A DNA stretch of 64,000 nucleotides from Chryseobacterium sp. KLBC 52 (GTDB lineage: Bacteria > Bacteroidota > Bacteroidia > Flavobacteriales > Weeksellaceae), in contig NZ_QDFZ01000022.1 in NCBI RefSeq assembly GCF_003347605.1, positions 1-64,000 of the forward strand, in the 5' to 3' direction. Below the pieces are notes generated by a model that worked only from the letters and a program-made list of their open reading frames with translations, did no database searches and was not told the DNA's origin. Numbering within the stretch: position 1 is the first letter of the stretch; every line of letters begins with the position of its first letter. The position numbers and the translations under genes were made by a program. Shown piece by piece: positions 34,682 to 43,296 of the stretch.

Positions 34682-35515
34682 TTAATAGTATTCATAAAGC
34701 CAGTTATGAGTACTTGTCCCATAACCTGAACTTTCATAAGTAGTAACAGCTTTGGTAGGATAGTTATCTCCGTTAAGCGTGTAAACTGCAGTGATTTTGT
34801 TGGTTCCATTGGATGAACCTGAATAACTCTCGGTTTGATTCAATAGATTATTATAACCTATCTGACCATCACTCACATCAAATAAATTGATCTTTACAAA
34901 ACCTTTAATCCCTTTCATAGGATTATTGAAAGTGTCATAAGTATTCGTAATATTGTAGGTAACTCCGTTATAAGTATATTTGGCTGAAGCCACATTTCCT
35001 GCATTCGTTAAATTAACATCCACCTGTGCAAATACAAGATTGGAATATGTTCCTGTCGTAGGATTATAAGTTCCGCTTTTATACTCATCAAACTGAACAT
35101 GGGTATCACTGAGATACTGATAGATTTTGGTATAGATAAGCGTTCCTTGCTCTTTATCAGTAATTTTCTCCGTTGAAAGCCTTCCATTAGAATAAGTGAA
35201 TTCTCTCATCAGAACCAGTGTGCCCCCAATGAACTCTTCTGTTTTAGCAATATAATCTCCACTGTAAGTATAAACAACTCTATCATCATCCAGAGCATTA
35301 TAAGTTTCTACAAGTTTATCGCCATTATATTTGAACTCAACCACATAGGGCTGACCTCCCGGATTGATATCAGTTGCTTTTTTTAAGAGATGAAGAGGAC
35401 CGTTATTATTGTTATGAGAATTATTGCTGTTGTCTCTGTGGTCGGCCGGATTATCATTAGATACACAGCCTGAGAGCACTGCCACAGCCAGTGATGAAAG
35501 CATCAGTTTTTTCAT
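34682..35515 (-). CDS. Lipoprotein of unknown function (277 aa)
   Basis: Type II signal peptide with lipobox LSGC (Cys17: MKKLMLSSLAVAVLSGC), then an Asn/Ser/His-rich low-complexity stretch (residues about 20-40), and a body with repeated RHS/YD-like strand pairs (VVEFKYNGDKLVETYNAL, VYTYSGDYIAKTEEF, REFTYSNGRLSTEKIT). The pattern of strand followed by Asn-Gly turn fits a small beta-sheet lipoprotein common in Chryseobacterium. Monocistronic, with a terminator on each side. Confidence 0.82.
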   Translation of the reverse strand: MKKLMLSSLAVAVLSGCVSNDNPADHRDNSNNSHNNNNGPLHLLKKATDINPGGQPYVVEFKYNGDKLVETYNALDDDRVVYTYSGDYIAKTEEFIGGTLVLMREFTYSNGRLSTEKITDKEQGTLIYTKIYQYLSDTHVQFDEYKSGTYNPTTGTYSNLVFAQVDVNLTNAGNVASAKYTYNGVTYNITNTYDTFNNPMKGIKGFVKINLFDVSDGQIGYNNLLNQTESYSGSSNGTNKITAVYTLNGDNYPTKAVTTYESSGYGTSTHNWLYEYY

Positions 35516-35597
35516 GGTTATTATTAGTTTAGTTTTTTAGTCTGCTAAAAATAATCATTTTTGTGGTAGGTTGATCCGGAATGTATGAAAAATAAAA

Positions 35598-35618
35598 AAG
35601 CCCTGAAAAACAGGGCTT
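35598..35618 (-). terminator. Terminator after glyS
   Basis: Perfect stem AAGCCCTG/CAGGGCTT (35598-35605 and 35611-35618) around AAAAA, with a T-run on the minus strand. It terminates glyS right after its stop codon. Confidence 0.88.
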
Positions 35619-35623
35619 TTAAA

Positions 35624-37165
35624 CTATAATTGAGAAAGTAAATTTCTGAAGTTTGTTTTCTCATCAATGATTCTTCTCAACTCTGAAACAGGAACTCTTT
35701 CCTGCTGCATCGTGTCTCTGTCTCTGATGGTTACGGTGTGATCCACTAAAGAGTCATGATCCACAGTGATACAGTATGGAGTACCAATGGCATCCTGTCT
35801 TCTGTAACGCTTTCCAATCGCATCTTTTTCTTCGTAGAATAAGTTGAAATCGTATTTCAGATCATTGAAGATCTTTTCTGCATATTCTGCTAAACCGTCT
35901 TTCTTCATCAATGGAAGAATAGCTGCTTTAATTGGTGCCAATGCCGGAGGTAATGATAAAACTGTTCTTTCTGAACCATCTTCTAACGTTTCGTCTCTTA
36001 AACAATGAGAGAATATGGAAAGGAATAATCTGTCTAAACCTACAGAAGTTTCCACTACATAAGGAACATAGTTTTCGTTTCTCTCAGGATCAAAGAACTG
36101 AAGTTTTCTTCCTGAGAATTCTTCATGCGCTTTTAAGTCGAAATCCGTTCTTGAGTGAATACCTTCCAGTTCTTTAAATCCGAATGGGAAGTTAAACTCA
36201 ATATCAGCCGCAGCATTCGCATAGTGAGCAAGCTTTTCGTGATCGTGGAATCTGTAGTTCTCATCTCCCAAACCTAATGCTCTGTGCCAGTTCAGACGTT
36301 TTTGTTTCCACTGCTCGTAGAATTCAAGTTCTGTTCCCGGAGCTACAAAGAACTGCATTTCCATCTGTTCAAATTCACGCATTCTGAAAATAAACTGTCT
36401 TGCAACAATCTCATTTCTGAAAGCCTTACCAATCTGAGCAATACCGAAAGGAAGCTTGTGACGTGAAGTTTTCTGTACGTTTAAGAAGTTAACGAAAATA
36501 CCCTGAGCCGTTTCAGGTCTCAAATAAAGATCCATCGCACTGTCAGCAGAAGCTCCCAGTTTTGTTCCGAACATCAGGTTGAATTGTCTTACTTCCGTCC
36601 AGTTTTTAGAACCTGTATCAGGATCTGCAATTTCAAGCTCTTCAATCAAAGCTTTTACATCAGCAAGGTCTTCATTTTCCAGAGATTTTGCCAGTCTTGA
36701 AAGAATAGCCTCTCTTTTGGCTCTGTATTCCAGAATTTTTGGATTTGTAGCCACAAACTGATCTTTATCGAAAGCATCACCGAATCTTTTCGCTGCTTTT
36801 TCGATTTCTTTATTCTCTTTATCTTCAATTTTAGCACAATAATCTTCCACCAAAACGTCTGCTCTGAAACGTTTCTTGGAATCTTTATTATCAATCAATG
36901 GATCGTTGAAAGCGTCTACGTGGCCCGATGCCTTCCATGTTGTTGGGTGCATAAGGATCGCCGAATCAATGCCGACAATATTTTCGTTAAGCTGTACCAT
37001 AGCTTTCCACCAATATTGTTTGATATTATTTTTTAGTTCGGCACCGTTCTGTCCATAATCATAAACAGCGGATAAACCATCATAGATCTCACTTGATGGG
37101 AAAATAAAACCATATTCTTTAGCGTGAGAAATCACTTTCTTGAAAACATCTTCTTGCTTTGCCAT
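35624..37165 (-). CDS. glyS: Glycyl-tRNA synthetase, single-chain (eukaryote/archaea-like) type
   Basis: Class II synthetase charging tRNA-Gly. ATG 37165 (MAKQEDVFKKVISHAKEYGFIFPSSEIYDGL) is the family-typical start; the longer frame to 37240 is noise. Motif 2 region FRNEIVARQFIFRMREFEQMEMQFF and motif 3 region GLDRLF are present, and the C-terminal anticodon domain ends in DRDTMQQERVPVSEL. At 513 aa it is the alpha2 form without a separate beta subunit, as usual in Bacteroidota. It is divergent from truC across a repeat-laden 300-bp gap. Confidence 0.96.
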   Translation of the reverse strand: MAKQEDVFKKVISHAKEYGFIFPSSEIYDGLSAVYDYGQNGAELKNNIKQYWWKAMVQLNENIVGIDSAILMHPTTWKASGHVDAFNDPLIDNKDSKKRFRADVLVEDYCAKIEDKENKEIEKAAKRFGDAFDKDQFVATNPKILEYRAKREAILSRLAKSLENEDLADVKALIEELEIADPDTGSKNWTEVRQFNLMFGTKLGASADSAMDLYLRPETAQGIFVNFLNVQKTSRHKLPFGIAQIGKAFRNEIVARQFIFRMREFEQMEMQFFVAPGTELEFYEQWKQKRLNWHRALGLGDENYRFHDHEKLAHYANAAADIEFNFPFGFKELEGIHSRTDFDLKAHEEFSGRKLQFFDPERNENYVPYVVETSVGLDRLFLSIFSHCLRDETLEDGSERTVLSLPPALAPIKAAILPLMKKDGLAEYAEKIFNDLKYDFNLFYEEKDAIGKRYRRQDAIGTPYCITVDHDSLVDHTVTIRDRDTMQQERVPVSELRRIIDEKTNFRNLLSQL

Positions 37166-37270
37166 AATTTTTTTACGTCTGAAATGCAAAAATAGCAATT
37201 TGGATCCAAAATCATGAGATTCAATAAAAAAAGCATTCATAAACAGACAAATATTTACAATTTAATTTTT

Positions 37271-37366
37271 AAGGAGCCGGGAACCCGCTCTCCGTTACAA
37301 TTCCTCGCTCGGCGGCTCTGCTTCGCGCCGCCGCCTCACTGCGGGATTTTCTCTCAGATCGGGGCT
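37271..37366. repeat. GC-rich islet with hairpin, dispersed-repeat-like
   Basis: A roughly 95-bp GC-rich stretch stands out in AT-rich surroundings. It begins AGCCGGGAACCCGCTC, contains the hairpin GGCGGC...GCCGCC (37311-37332), and ends near CAGATCGGGGCT. No gene, tRNA or rRNA pattern fits. Together with the inverted repeat at 37384 it fills the glyS-truC gap. I believe similar islets recur in this bacterial group, but no second copy is in the window. Confidence 0.6.
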
Positions 37367-37383
37367 ATTGATAAAGGAATGTC

Positions 37384-37418
37384 TAAACCTAACAGGTTTT
37401 CAAAACCTGTTAGGTTTA
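37384..37418. repeat. 35-bp inverted repeat, family 1 copy a
   Basis: AAACCTAACAGGTTTT and its complement AAAACCTGTTAGGTTT form a near-perfect palindrome around one C. It is the same as 61642-61676 except at the centre, so it is a dispersed REP-like element. Confidence 0.85.
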
Positions 37419-37466
37419 CAAAGATGGCAGCATATAATATCAGTCGAAAATCTTTACTTTTGCCGG

Positions 37467-38174
37467 ATGTTAGAAATTCTTTATCGCGACGAGCATCTTA
37501 TTGCCATCAACAAACCCAGCGGATTACTGGTTCATAAATCATTCTATGCGGGAGAAGCCGATACTTATGCTATTCAGGAATTGAAGAAACAGATTGGGCA
37601 AAAAGTATATCCTGTACACCGTTTAGACCGAAAAACTTCGGGCGTTTTGCTGTTTACTTTAGATAAAGATACCCTTAGAACCATGAGTGAGCAATTTGCA
37701 TCACGGGAAGTGGAGAAAAAATATCTGGCCATTCTTCGGGGCTGGACAAAAGAAGAAGAAACCATTGATTATGATTTGGTTAATGAAAATGAAGTTAAAC
37801 AAAACGCCGTTACAAACTATCGTCGTTTGCAGACTTCAGAAATAGATTTACCTTTTTTAAAACACCAGACTTCGAGATATTCTTTAGTAGAAGCAATTCC
37901 TGAAACCGGAAGATTTCATCAGTTGAGAAAGCATTTTAAACATATTCTCCATCCTATTTTAGGTTGCCGGAAACATGGCTGCAACAAGCAAAACAAATTG
38001 TGGCTTCAAACATTTGAGATCAATAAAATGACACTTCATGCCCATCAATTGATTTTCAATCATCCTGTTTCTAACGAAAGAATTACCGTAAATGCTACTA
38101 TAGATGAGGAATTCAAAAGAGTAGGGGATATTCTGAAATTTGATCTGAGTGCGTACTCTTCATTAAAACCTTAA
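37467..38174 (+). CDS. truC: tRNA pseudouridine synthase, TruC/RluA family
   Basis: RluA-type pseudouridine synthase of 235 aa with catalytic Asp in VHRLDRKTSGVLLF (Asp about residue 53). C-terminal segments (ETGRFHQLRKHFKHILHPILGCRKHGCNKQNK) match the TruC subgroup acting on U65 of tRNA. ATG 37467 (MLEILYRDEHLIAINKPSGLLVHK) is the family start; the frame to 37368 crosses repeat DNA. A -7 box TACTTTTG lies at 37455-37462, only about five bases before the ATG, so the message may be leaderless. Confidence 0.92.
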   Translation: MLEILYRDEHLIAINKPSGLLVHKSFYAGEADTYAIQELKKQIGQKVYPVHRLDRKTSGVLLFTLDKDTLRTMSEQFASREVEKKYLAILRGWTKEEETIDYDLVNENEVKQNAVTNYRRLQTSEIDLPFLKHQTSRYSLVEAIPETGRFHQLRKHFKHILHPILGCRKHGCNKQNKLWLQTFEINKMTLHAHQLIFNHPVSNERITVNATIDEEFKRVGDILKFDLSAYSSLKP

Positions 38175-38184
38175 GATTTTAAAT

Positions 38185-38217
38185 ATCCTTGTCAAGGTTT
38201 TAAACCTTGACAAGGAT
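38185..38217. repeat. 33-bp inverted repeat, family 2
   Basis: ATCCTTGTCAAGGTTT and AAACCTTGACAAGGAT form a perfect palindrome around one T. It has the same plan as the AACCTAACAGGTTTT repeats but a different sequence. It may also act as terminator for truC. Confidence 0.8.
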
Positions 38218-38326
38218 GGGATTTCTAAGTATCCCATTCCATTTAACAGATAACACAGATTTCTCTGTACCTATTGTTTTAACGCAATGCTCGCAAAGTT
38301 ATTGATAAATTACTTTTATTTCCGAT

Positions 38327-38390
38327 CGCAAGGGCACTTCGTTCAGCAAAGGCTGATTGCGTGTACTTTGCTTAGTGAAACGCCCTTGCG
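38327..38390. repeat. Complex hairpin element (64 bp)
   Basis: Outer stem CGCAAGGGC (38327-38335) pairs with GCCCTTGCG (38382-38390); inner stem AGCAAAG (38345-38351) pairs with CTTTGCT (38366-38372). Probably a REP/MITE-like element or structured RNA region. Confidence 0.65.
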
Positions 38391-38561
38391 AACCAAAATG
38401 TTTTCAGGATGGTAATATTTCTTTGCGATCGTAGCGTTTAAAAAAATGATCTCACCAATATTTATATCTTATAGATGCTGTATATGAGATATTTCGATAA
38501 AATATCATACATCAATCCAACATTAATTTTAAAATGAGTAATTTTGTAAAACTTTTTTTCA

Positions 38562-39599
38562 ATGTACAAATCGCTCATTCGTCCGATCCTTTTCAAATTT
38601 GATCCTGAAGAAGTTCATCATTTTACATTTTCAATGCTTAAAAATTTTGGATTTCTTACCAAACTGTTTTTACCAAAACCTATTGAAGACAAACGTCTGG
38701 AAAGAGAAGTCTTTGGATTGAAATTTAAAAATCCTGTAGGACTGGCTGCCGGTTTCGATAAAAATGCAGTGTTATTTAACGAATTGGGAGATCTTGGTTT
38801 CGGATTTGTAGAAATCGGAACGGTAACGCCAAGAGCTCAGGCTGGAAATCCTAAGAAAAGATTATTTCGTCTTATTGAAGATGGTGGAATCATCAACAGA
38901 ATGGGATTCAACAATGACGGTCTTCAAGCGGCTATTGAAAAATTAAAATCCAACAAAGGGAAAATAATTATCGGTGGAAACATCGGAAAAAATACAGATA
39001 CAAGCCCGGAAAATTATACTCAGGATTACTTAGACTGCTTTGAAGGTCTTCATCCTCATGTAGATTACTTTGTTCTGAATGTAAGCTGCCCGAATGTTGG
39101 AAGCCACGCCAAGCTGGAAGACGTAGACTATCTGAGAGAGCTGATTACAGAAGTGAAAAAAATAAACCAGTCAAAATCTGTACAGAAGCCTATATTACTG
39201 AAAATTGCACCGGATCTGAATAACAATCAATTGGATGAAATCATAGAGCTGATTGCAGAAACAAAGATTGATGGTATTGTAGTGTCCAATACATCAGTAA
39301 ACAGAGAAGGGCTGAAAACCTCTCCGGAAGTTTTAGAACAGATCGGAAATGGTGGATTAAGCGGAAAACCTATCCGTGAGAGAAGTACCAAAATGATCAA
39401 ATACCTTGCTGATAAAAGCAACAGAGCGTTTCCAATTATTGGAGTAGGAGGAATCCACTCTGCTAAAGATGCGATGGAGAAGCTGGATGCAGGAGCTACG
39501 CTGGTTCAGCTGTATACAGGATTTATTTATGAAGGTCCGGAACTGATCAACGAAATCAACAAGGAACTTCTGAAAAGAGCAAGCAGATTACCGAGATAA
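38562..39599 (+). CDS. pyrD: Dihydroorotate dehydrogenase, class 2 (quinone)
   Basis: Membrane-associated FMN enzyme oxidising dihydroorotate to orotate in pyrimidine synthesis, passing electrons to menaquinone. The 345-aa length with the N-terminal amphipathic helix ([23 protein letters not shown]) marks class 2. The catalytic Ser lies in the NVSCPN segment, and FMN-binding segments [18 protein letters not shown] and [27 protein letters not shown] are intact. The -7 box TAATTTTG (38539-38546) gives a leader of about 10 nt to ATG 38562. Followed by a strong terminator. Confidence 0.96.
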   Translation: MYKSLIRPILFKFDPEEVHHFTFSMLKNFGFLTKLFLPKPIEDKRLEREVFGLKFKNPVGLAAGFDKNAVLFNELGDLGFGFVEIGTVTPRAQAGNPKKRLFRLIEDGGIINRMGFNNDGLQAAIEKLKSNKGKIIIGGNIGKNTDTSPENYTQDYLDCFEGLHPHVDYFVLNVSCPNVGSHAKLEDVDYLRELITEVKKINQSKSVQKPILLKIAPDLNNNQLDEIIELIAETKIDGIVVSNTSVNREGLKTSPEVLEQIGNGGLSGKPIRERSTKMIKYLADKSNRAFPIIGVGGIHSAKDAMEKLDAGATLVQLYTGFIYEGPELINEINKELLKRASRLPR

Positions 39600-39605
39600 A
39601 AATAG

Positions 39606-39630
39606 AAAGAGAGTTTTGATGACTCTCTTT
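39606..39630. terminator. Bidirectional terminator after pyrD
   Basis: AAAGAGAGT (39606-39614) pairs with ACTCTCTTT (39622-39630), followed by a T-rich tract; it sits between two convergent genes. Confidence 0.88.
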
Positions 39631-39631
39631 T

Positions 39632-40522
39632 TTATTTTGACTTTACTACGGATGCATTTTTTAAATCTACGGTAAGTGTATGGGCAGGAGTGCTTTCGGA
39701 TTTGGCTATTTTATATTGAATCGTTTGCCTGTCTTTGGATCTTGTTTTGGAGACATCGTAGATATTTTCCCAGCAGCTTTCAATCAGGAATTCCTCATAG
39801 TTTTTATAGTTCCAGTCTTTGGTGAAATAAAGGACTCTGTAGCCTTTTTCTCCGTCGCTTGCGCCACATTGCCCACAGGCATTAAAATTTGATATTTGCT
39901 CAAAATAAAGCAGAACCCTGTTTCCATTTTCTCCTGAAGAATAGGAAATCAGTTCATTTCCACCTGCTTTATTAATGAAATCGTAGGTGTTGATCTTTTT
40001 ATTATTCGGTAAAAACAGATAATTGTTGAGACGGTAGATCATCGCATTGCCAGTAAATAACTTTGCAGGCTGAATTTTTTTATCCAGATAAAAATGTCCG
40101 GGAATTGGATTATTTTTAAGAGTTGATTGATCAAATATAATAGATTCCTTTGGGGCTAATTTCTGGGCTATTTCATCTGTCTGTTCTACTTTCTGAAGAG
40201 AAGTGATCTGTTCTTTCAAAAGTTTCGAATTCTGCTTTTGTTTTGCTCCAAAGTTATACAGCGACAAATTTCCATAATAGTCATATATTCCGGTAAGCGG
40301 GATTTTCTTTTTGTATTTGTCATAATAGTACCATCCATCCACATAATGCTGATACTGATCACAGTCTACAATACCTGAATAGTTGAGTTCCATGGTAATA
40401 GGTACTCCGTTGATCTCTCCGGTAAAAGTCTGGGAAGAATCAGTTACTTTCTTTAATTCAACTTTCTGACTGAGAAAAAATGTGAGGAAAAAGAAAAAGA
40501 AGACACTGAAAATTTTTTTCAT
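39632..40522 (-). CDS. Secreted hypothetical protein (296 aa)
   Basis: No family recognised. Signal peptide MKKIFSVFFFFFLTFFLSQ, then a beta-rich body with strands such as TFTGEINGVPITMELNYSG, a coiled-coil-like SKLLKEQITSLQKVEQTDEIAQ near 100-120 and a Cys-containing CGQCGASDGEKGYRVLYF near 215-230. The two nearby Cys (CGQC) could form a disulfide or bind metal. Common in Chryseobacterium as an orphan. It follows the DUF445 gene by 28 bp on the same strand, so co-transcription is likely. Confidence 0.78.
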   Translation of the reverse strand: MKKIFSVFFFFFLTFFLSQKVELKKVTDSSQTFTGEINGVPITMELNYSGIVDCDQYQHYVDGWYYYDKYKKKIPLTGIYDYYGNLSLYNFGAKQKQNSKLLKEQITSLQKVEQTDEIAQKLAPKESIIFDQSTLKNNPIPGHFYLDKKIQPAKLFTGNAMIYRLNNYLFLPNNKKINTYDFINKAGGNELISYSSGENGNRVLLYFEQISNFNACGQCGASDGEKGYRVLYFTKDWNYKNYEEFLIESCWENIYDVSKTRSKDRQTIQYKIAKSESTPAHTLTVDLKNASVVKSK

Positions 40523-40550
40523 GGTTGAGTTATCGTGGATTTTAGTTTTT

Positions 40551-41795
40551 TTAAATGAAGAAGTGTGCGATGGTGTAGATGATCAGACCTACCAGCCCGC
40601 CGACCAGCGTTCCGTTCACCCGGATAAACTGCAGGTCTTTTCCTACTTCCAGTTCCAGCTTTTCACTGAGTTCTTTTCCCTGCCAGTTTCCAACGGTAGT
40701 ACTGATGAGGTTTCCGAATTGATGAGTGTTTTTAAGAATATATTTATAAGCCGTCACCCGAACCCAATGATCAATTTTATTCTGAAGGTTTTCATCGGTT
40801 TTTAAATTCTGGGCAAACTCATTCAGATTTTTAGTAAGATAGTTTTTCAACGCTGAATTTTCCTCCTGAAGTTCCTTCATCAGCGTTTTTTTGATGGAAA
40901 CCCAGATGTCATTGGAATACTCATCCAGTTTGTCATTTTTCAGAAGCCCGTTTTTAATGGTTTTAAACTCTTCATCCCACTTTGGATCTTCTTTCAGGTC
41001 AACAGAGAATTCATGAATTTTCTGGGTAATTAATGTTCTTACTTCATGTTGGGGATCTTCTTCTATTTCCTTGAAAAAATCAGAAAGTCCGTCAGCAATT
41101 TTATCTGCAATTTTAGTATCTACAAAAGATGGAATGAATGAATAACTGCCTTTTTTTACCCGTTCCTGAATCATTTCATCGTTTTCAATGATGTATTCTT
41201 TGATCTGTTTTGAAAGATTGGTGATAATTCTCTGATGGTCATTTTTTTCCAATATGTAACCAATTCCGTTTCCCACCACTTTATTAAGCTTGATATCATC
41301 CGTCATTTCAGAAACCTTTTTGCTGATAAACTGGCTTACCGTAGAATCATCAAGTTTATTAAGAATATCAAGAACAATATCGGAAAGATTTTTAATCAAA
41401 ATCTCCTGGCTTTTTTCCTTCCCCAGCCATTCTCCGACAAAATTGGAAACTTTAAGCTTTTGGATGTAAGGACGTATATTCTGAGGAGAAAGGAAGTTAC
41501 CCACTACAAAATTTCCAAGGTTATCTCCCAGTCTCTGTTTACTGTTCTCAATCAGGTTGGTATGGGGAATAGGAAGCCCCAGAGGATGACGGAACAATGC
41601 CGTTACCGCAAACCAGTCCGCAAGCGCACCTACCATTGCCGCTTCGGCAAAAGCCCGTACATAGCCAATCCAATGAGAGTGATTAGACTTCTGTAAAATA
41701 GTGGTAACAATGAAAATAACTGCCATCAGGACAAATAATCCGGTGGCAAATGCTTTATATTTTCTGAGTTGTTTTCTTTTTGCTTCGTCATTCAT
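40551..41795 (-). CDS. DUF445-family membrane protein (414 aa)
   Basis: ATG 41795 (MNDEAKRKQLRKYKAFATGLF) is the real start; the open frame back to 41963 runs through the msrB N-terminus on the other strand. Layout: N-terminal membrane helix (about 15-35), a second hydrophobic segment FAEAAMVGALADWFAVTALF (about 48-68), typical of DUF445, a long charged helical region and a C-terminal membrane helix (about 390-412). DUF445 proteins are inner-membrane proteins of unknown role. Its -7 box TAAATTTG is at 41801-41808 on the minus strand, so transcription would start about at the ATG itself. Confidence 0.9.
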   Translation of the reverse strand: MNDEAKRKQLRKYKAFATGLFVLMAVIFIVTTILQKSNHSHWIGYVRAFAEAAMVGALADWFAVTALFRHPLGLPIPHTNLIENSKQRLGDNLGNFVVGNFLSPQNIRPYIQKLKVSNFVGEWLGKEKSQEILIKNLSDIVLDILNKLDDSTVSQFISKKVSEMTDDIKLNKVVGNGIGYILEKNDHQRIITNLSKQIKEYIIENDEMIQERVKKGSYSFIPSFVDTKIADKIADGLSDFFKEIEEDPQHEVRTLITQKIHEFSVDLKEDPKWDEEFKTIKNGLLKNDKLDEYSNDIWVSIKKTLMKELQEENSALKNYLTKNLNEFAQNLKTDENLQNKIDHWVRVTAYKYILKNTHQFGNLISTTVGNWQGKELSEKLELEVGKDLQFIRVNGTLVGGLVGLIIYTIAHFFI

Positions 41796-41800
41796 ATTCT

Positions 41801-41817
41801 CAAATTTACTAAATTTG
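41801..41817. promoter_or_regulatory. Back-to-back -7 boxes of DUF445 and msrB
   Basis: CAAATTTA (41801-41808; TAAATTTG on the minus strand) and TAAATTTG (41810-41817, plus strand) face away from each other with a 1-bp gap. The leftward one predicts a leaderless DUF445 mRNA; the rightward one gives a ~30-nt leader to msrB ATG 41857. Confidence 0.65.
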
Positions 41818-41856
41818 GTTATGAAACCATTCGTGGTTAAAGAATTAAAATTTACG

Positions 41857-42384
41857 ATGAAATTTTTAATTTCAGTAGCCTTATTAATTATTCTGCAGGC
41901 ATGTACGCAGAAATACGAACCTATTAAAACCCTTCCTATGGAAAATACAGAAGCAAAAAACAATCCATACTATTCCAGAACAGATACTACCAAACTCAAT
42001 GTTTCCAATGAAGAATGGAAAAAATTCCTTGCTCCGGACCTCTACGCCATTGCCAGAGAAGCAGCTACAGAAAGAGCTTTTACAGGAAAATATAATGAAT
42101 TTGATGAGGTAGGTGAGTATTACTGTGCCGTGTGTGGAAATCATCTGTTCCGTTCCACCTCAAAATTTTCCAGCAGCTGTGGATGGCCAAGTTTCTTTGA
42201 AGCAGATAAAGAAGGCGTGTACTATGTAAGAGATCAGTCGTATGGAATGGATAGAGTAGAAGTACTTTGCAAAAGATGCGATTCCCATCTGGGACACGTT
42301 TTTGATGACGGCCCAAAGCCCACAGGATTGAGATATTGTATGAATTCTGTAAGCCTAGAATTTGTTCCGGATTCTCAAAAATAA
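41857..42384 (+). CDS. msrB: Peptide-methionine (R)-S-oxide reductase, lipoprotein form
   Basis: Reduces methionine-R-sulfoxide in oxidised proteins. ATG 41857 gives a lipoprotein signal (MKFLISVALLIILQAC, lipobox LQAC); longer frames to 41821 or 41701 spoil it. Zinc-binding pairs CAVC and CKRC and the catalytic Cys in RYCMNS are all present, with the GWPSFF substrate loop. The lipid anchor puts it in the periplasm or outer membrane, where it would protect envelope proteins. 175 aa. Confidence 0.93.
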   Translation: MKFLISVALLIILQACTQKYEPIKTLPMENTEAKNNPYYSRTDTTKLNVSNEEWKKFLAPDLYAIAREAATERAFTGKYNEFDEVGEYYCAVCGNHLFRSTSKFSSSCGWPSFFEADKEGVYYVRDQSYGMDRVEVLCKRCDSHLGHVFDDGPKPTGLRYCMNSVSLEFVPDSQK

Positions 42385-42511
42385 ATGCTTTAATTCACAA
42401 AATCAGGACGTTAAAGTTTCTTAAATAGCGTTAAACTTTTTAGAGTTATAACCCTTTGGTAATTATGTTTTTATAATTTTGCCCCACTAATTTGGATTTA
42501 TATAGTATTGA

Positions 42512-43267
42512 ATGAAAGGAATTTATAGTGTATTAGGCCTTGTGTACATGGTTACGACTTCATTCTACATTTCCCCAAAAGTAGCGGCGAAAAGTGAGAA
42601 TGTAACAACAAAGAAAACTGAAAAAGTAGCTGAAACGAAATCTGAGAAAAGCACAACAGCTGTGTCTGCATCAGAAGCACTGTACCAATCTATTGCCTTT
42701 GACCCGGAACATGAACTGAACTATGAAGTGTTCTCAAAAGCATTAACTGGTTATGAAAATTTAAAAAAAGCAGGATTGCTTACCCAAGACTCGCATTTAT
42801 TGACTATCTGCGATTTTTCTATGTCTTCTAACACCAAAAGACTTTGGATCATTGACCTTGAAGACAAAAAAGTTCTGTTCAACTCATTAGTAGCACACGG
42901 AAAAAATACAGGCGAAGAATTTGCGACGAATTTTTCTAACAAGGAAAGTTCGCTGCAGAGCAGCCTTGGATTTTATATCACGGATGCAACCTATCAGGGT
43001 GATAACGGATACTCTCTGAAATTATTGGGAATGGATAAGGGCTTTAATGATGCTGCATACAGAAGAGCAATTGTAATGCATGGTGCGGATTATGTAAGTG
43101 ATGCATTTGCTGCGATGCACAAAAGAATTGGAAGAAGCTGGGGATGCCCTGCCGTCCCAAGAGAACTGACGCAGTCTATAATCAATACGATTAAAGGGAA
43201 GAACTGTCTGTTCATTTATTATCCCGATCAGAATTATCTTTCTTCCTCAGAATGGTTGAAAGCATAA
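42512..43267 (+). CDS. Murein L,D-transpeptidase catalytic-domain-like protein (251 aa)
   Basis: Exported protein with signal-like N-terminus (MKGIYSVLGLVYMVTTSFYISP), a Lys/Thr/Glu-rich linker (about 25-50) and a YkuD_2-like domain. The catalytic part shows MHGADYV (His near 190) and GRSWGCPAV (Cys near 212), matching the HxxxxxxxSxGC pattern of L,D-transpeptidase relatives. It would act on peptidoglycan cross-links or attach proteins. The -7 box TAATTTTG at 42474-42481 leaves a leader of ~25 nt. Ends at a hairpin shared with the convergent histidine kinase gene. Confidence 0.88.
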   Translation: MKGIYSVLGLVYMVTTSFYISPKVAAKSENVTTKKTEKVAETKSEKSTTAVSASEALYQSIAFDPEHELNYEVFSKALTGYENLKKAGLLTQDSHLLTICDFSMSSNTKRLWIIDLEDKKVLFNSLVAHGKNTGEEFATNFSNKESSLQSSLGFYITDATYQGDNGYSLKLLGMDKGFNDAAYRRAIVMHGADYVSDAFAAMHKRIGRSWGCPAVPRELTQSIINTIKGKNCLFIYYPDQNYLSSSEWLKA

Positions 43268-43272
43268 AATTA

Positions 43273-43295
43273 AAGCAGTCATTTTTTGACTGCTT
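43273..43295. terminator. Bidirectional terminator
   Basis: AAGCAGTCA (43273-43281) pairs with TGACTGCTT (43287-43295), followed by T's; it lies between two convergent genes. Confidence 0.88.
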
Positions 43296-43296
43296 T

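Larger units (their letters stand above)
38175..38561. other. 387-bp gene-free gap with two inverted repeats
   Basis: No open frame of note. It contains the 33-bp palindrome at 38185-38217, the complex hairpin at 38327-38390 and a pyrD -7 box TAATTTTG (38539-38546). No RNA gene is recognised. Confidence 0.7.

Noticed and set aside
40551-41963. Longer DUF445 start at 41963
   Set aside because: The extension overlaps msrB on the other strand and lies upstream of the gene's promoter.
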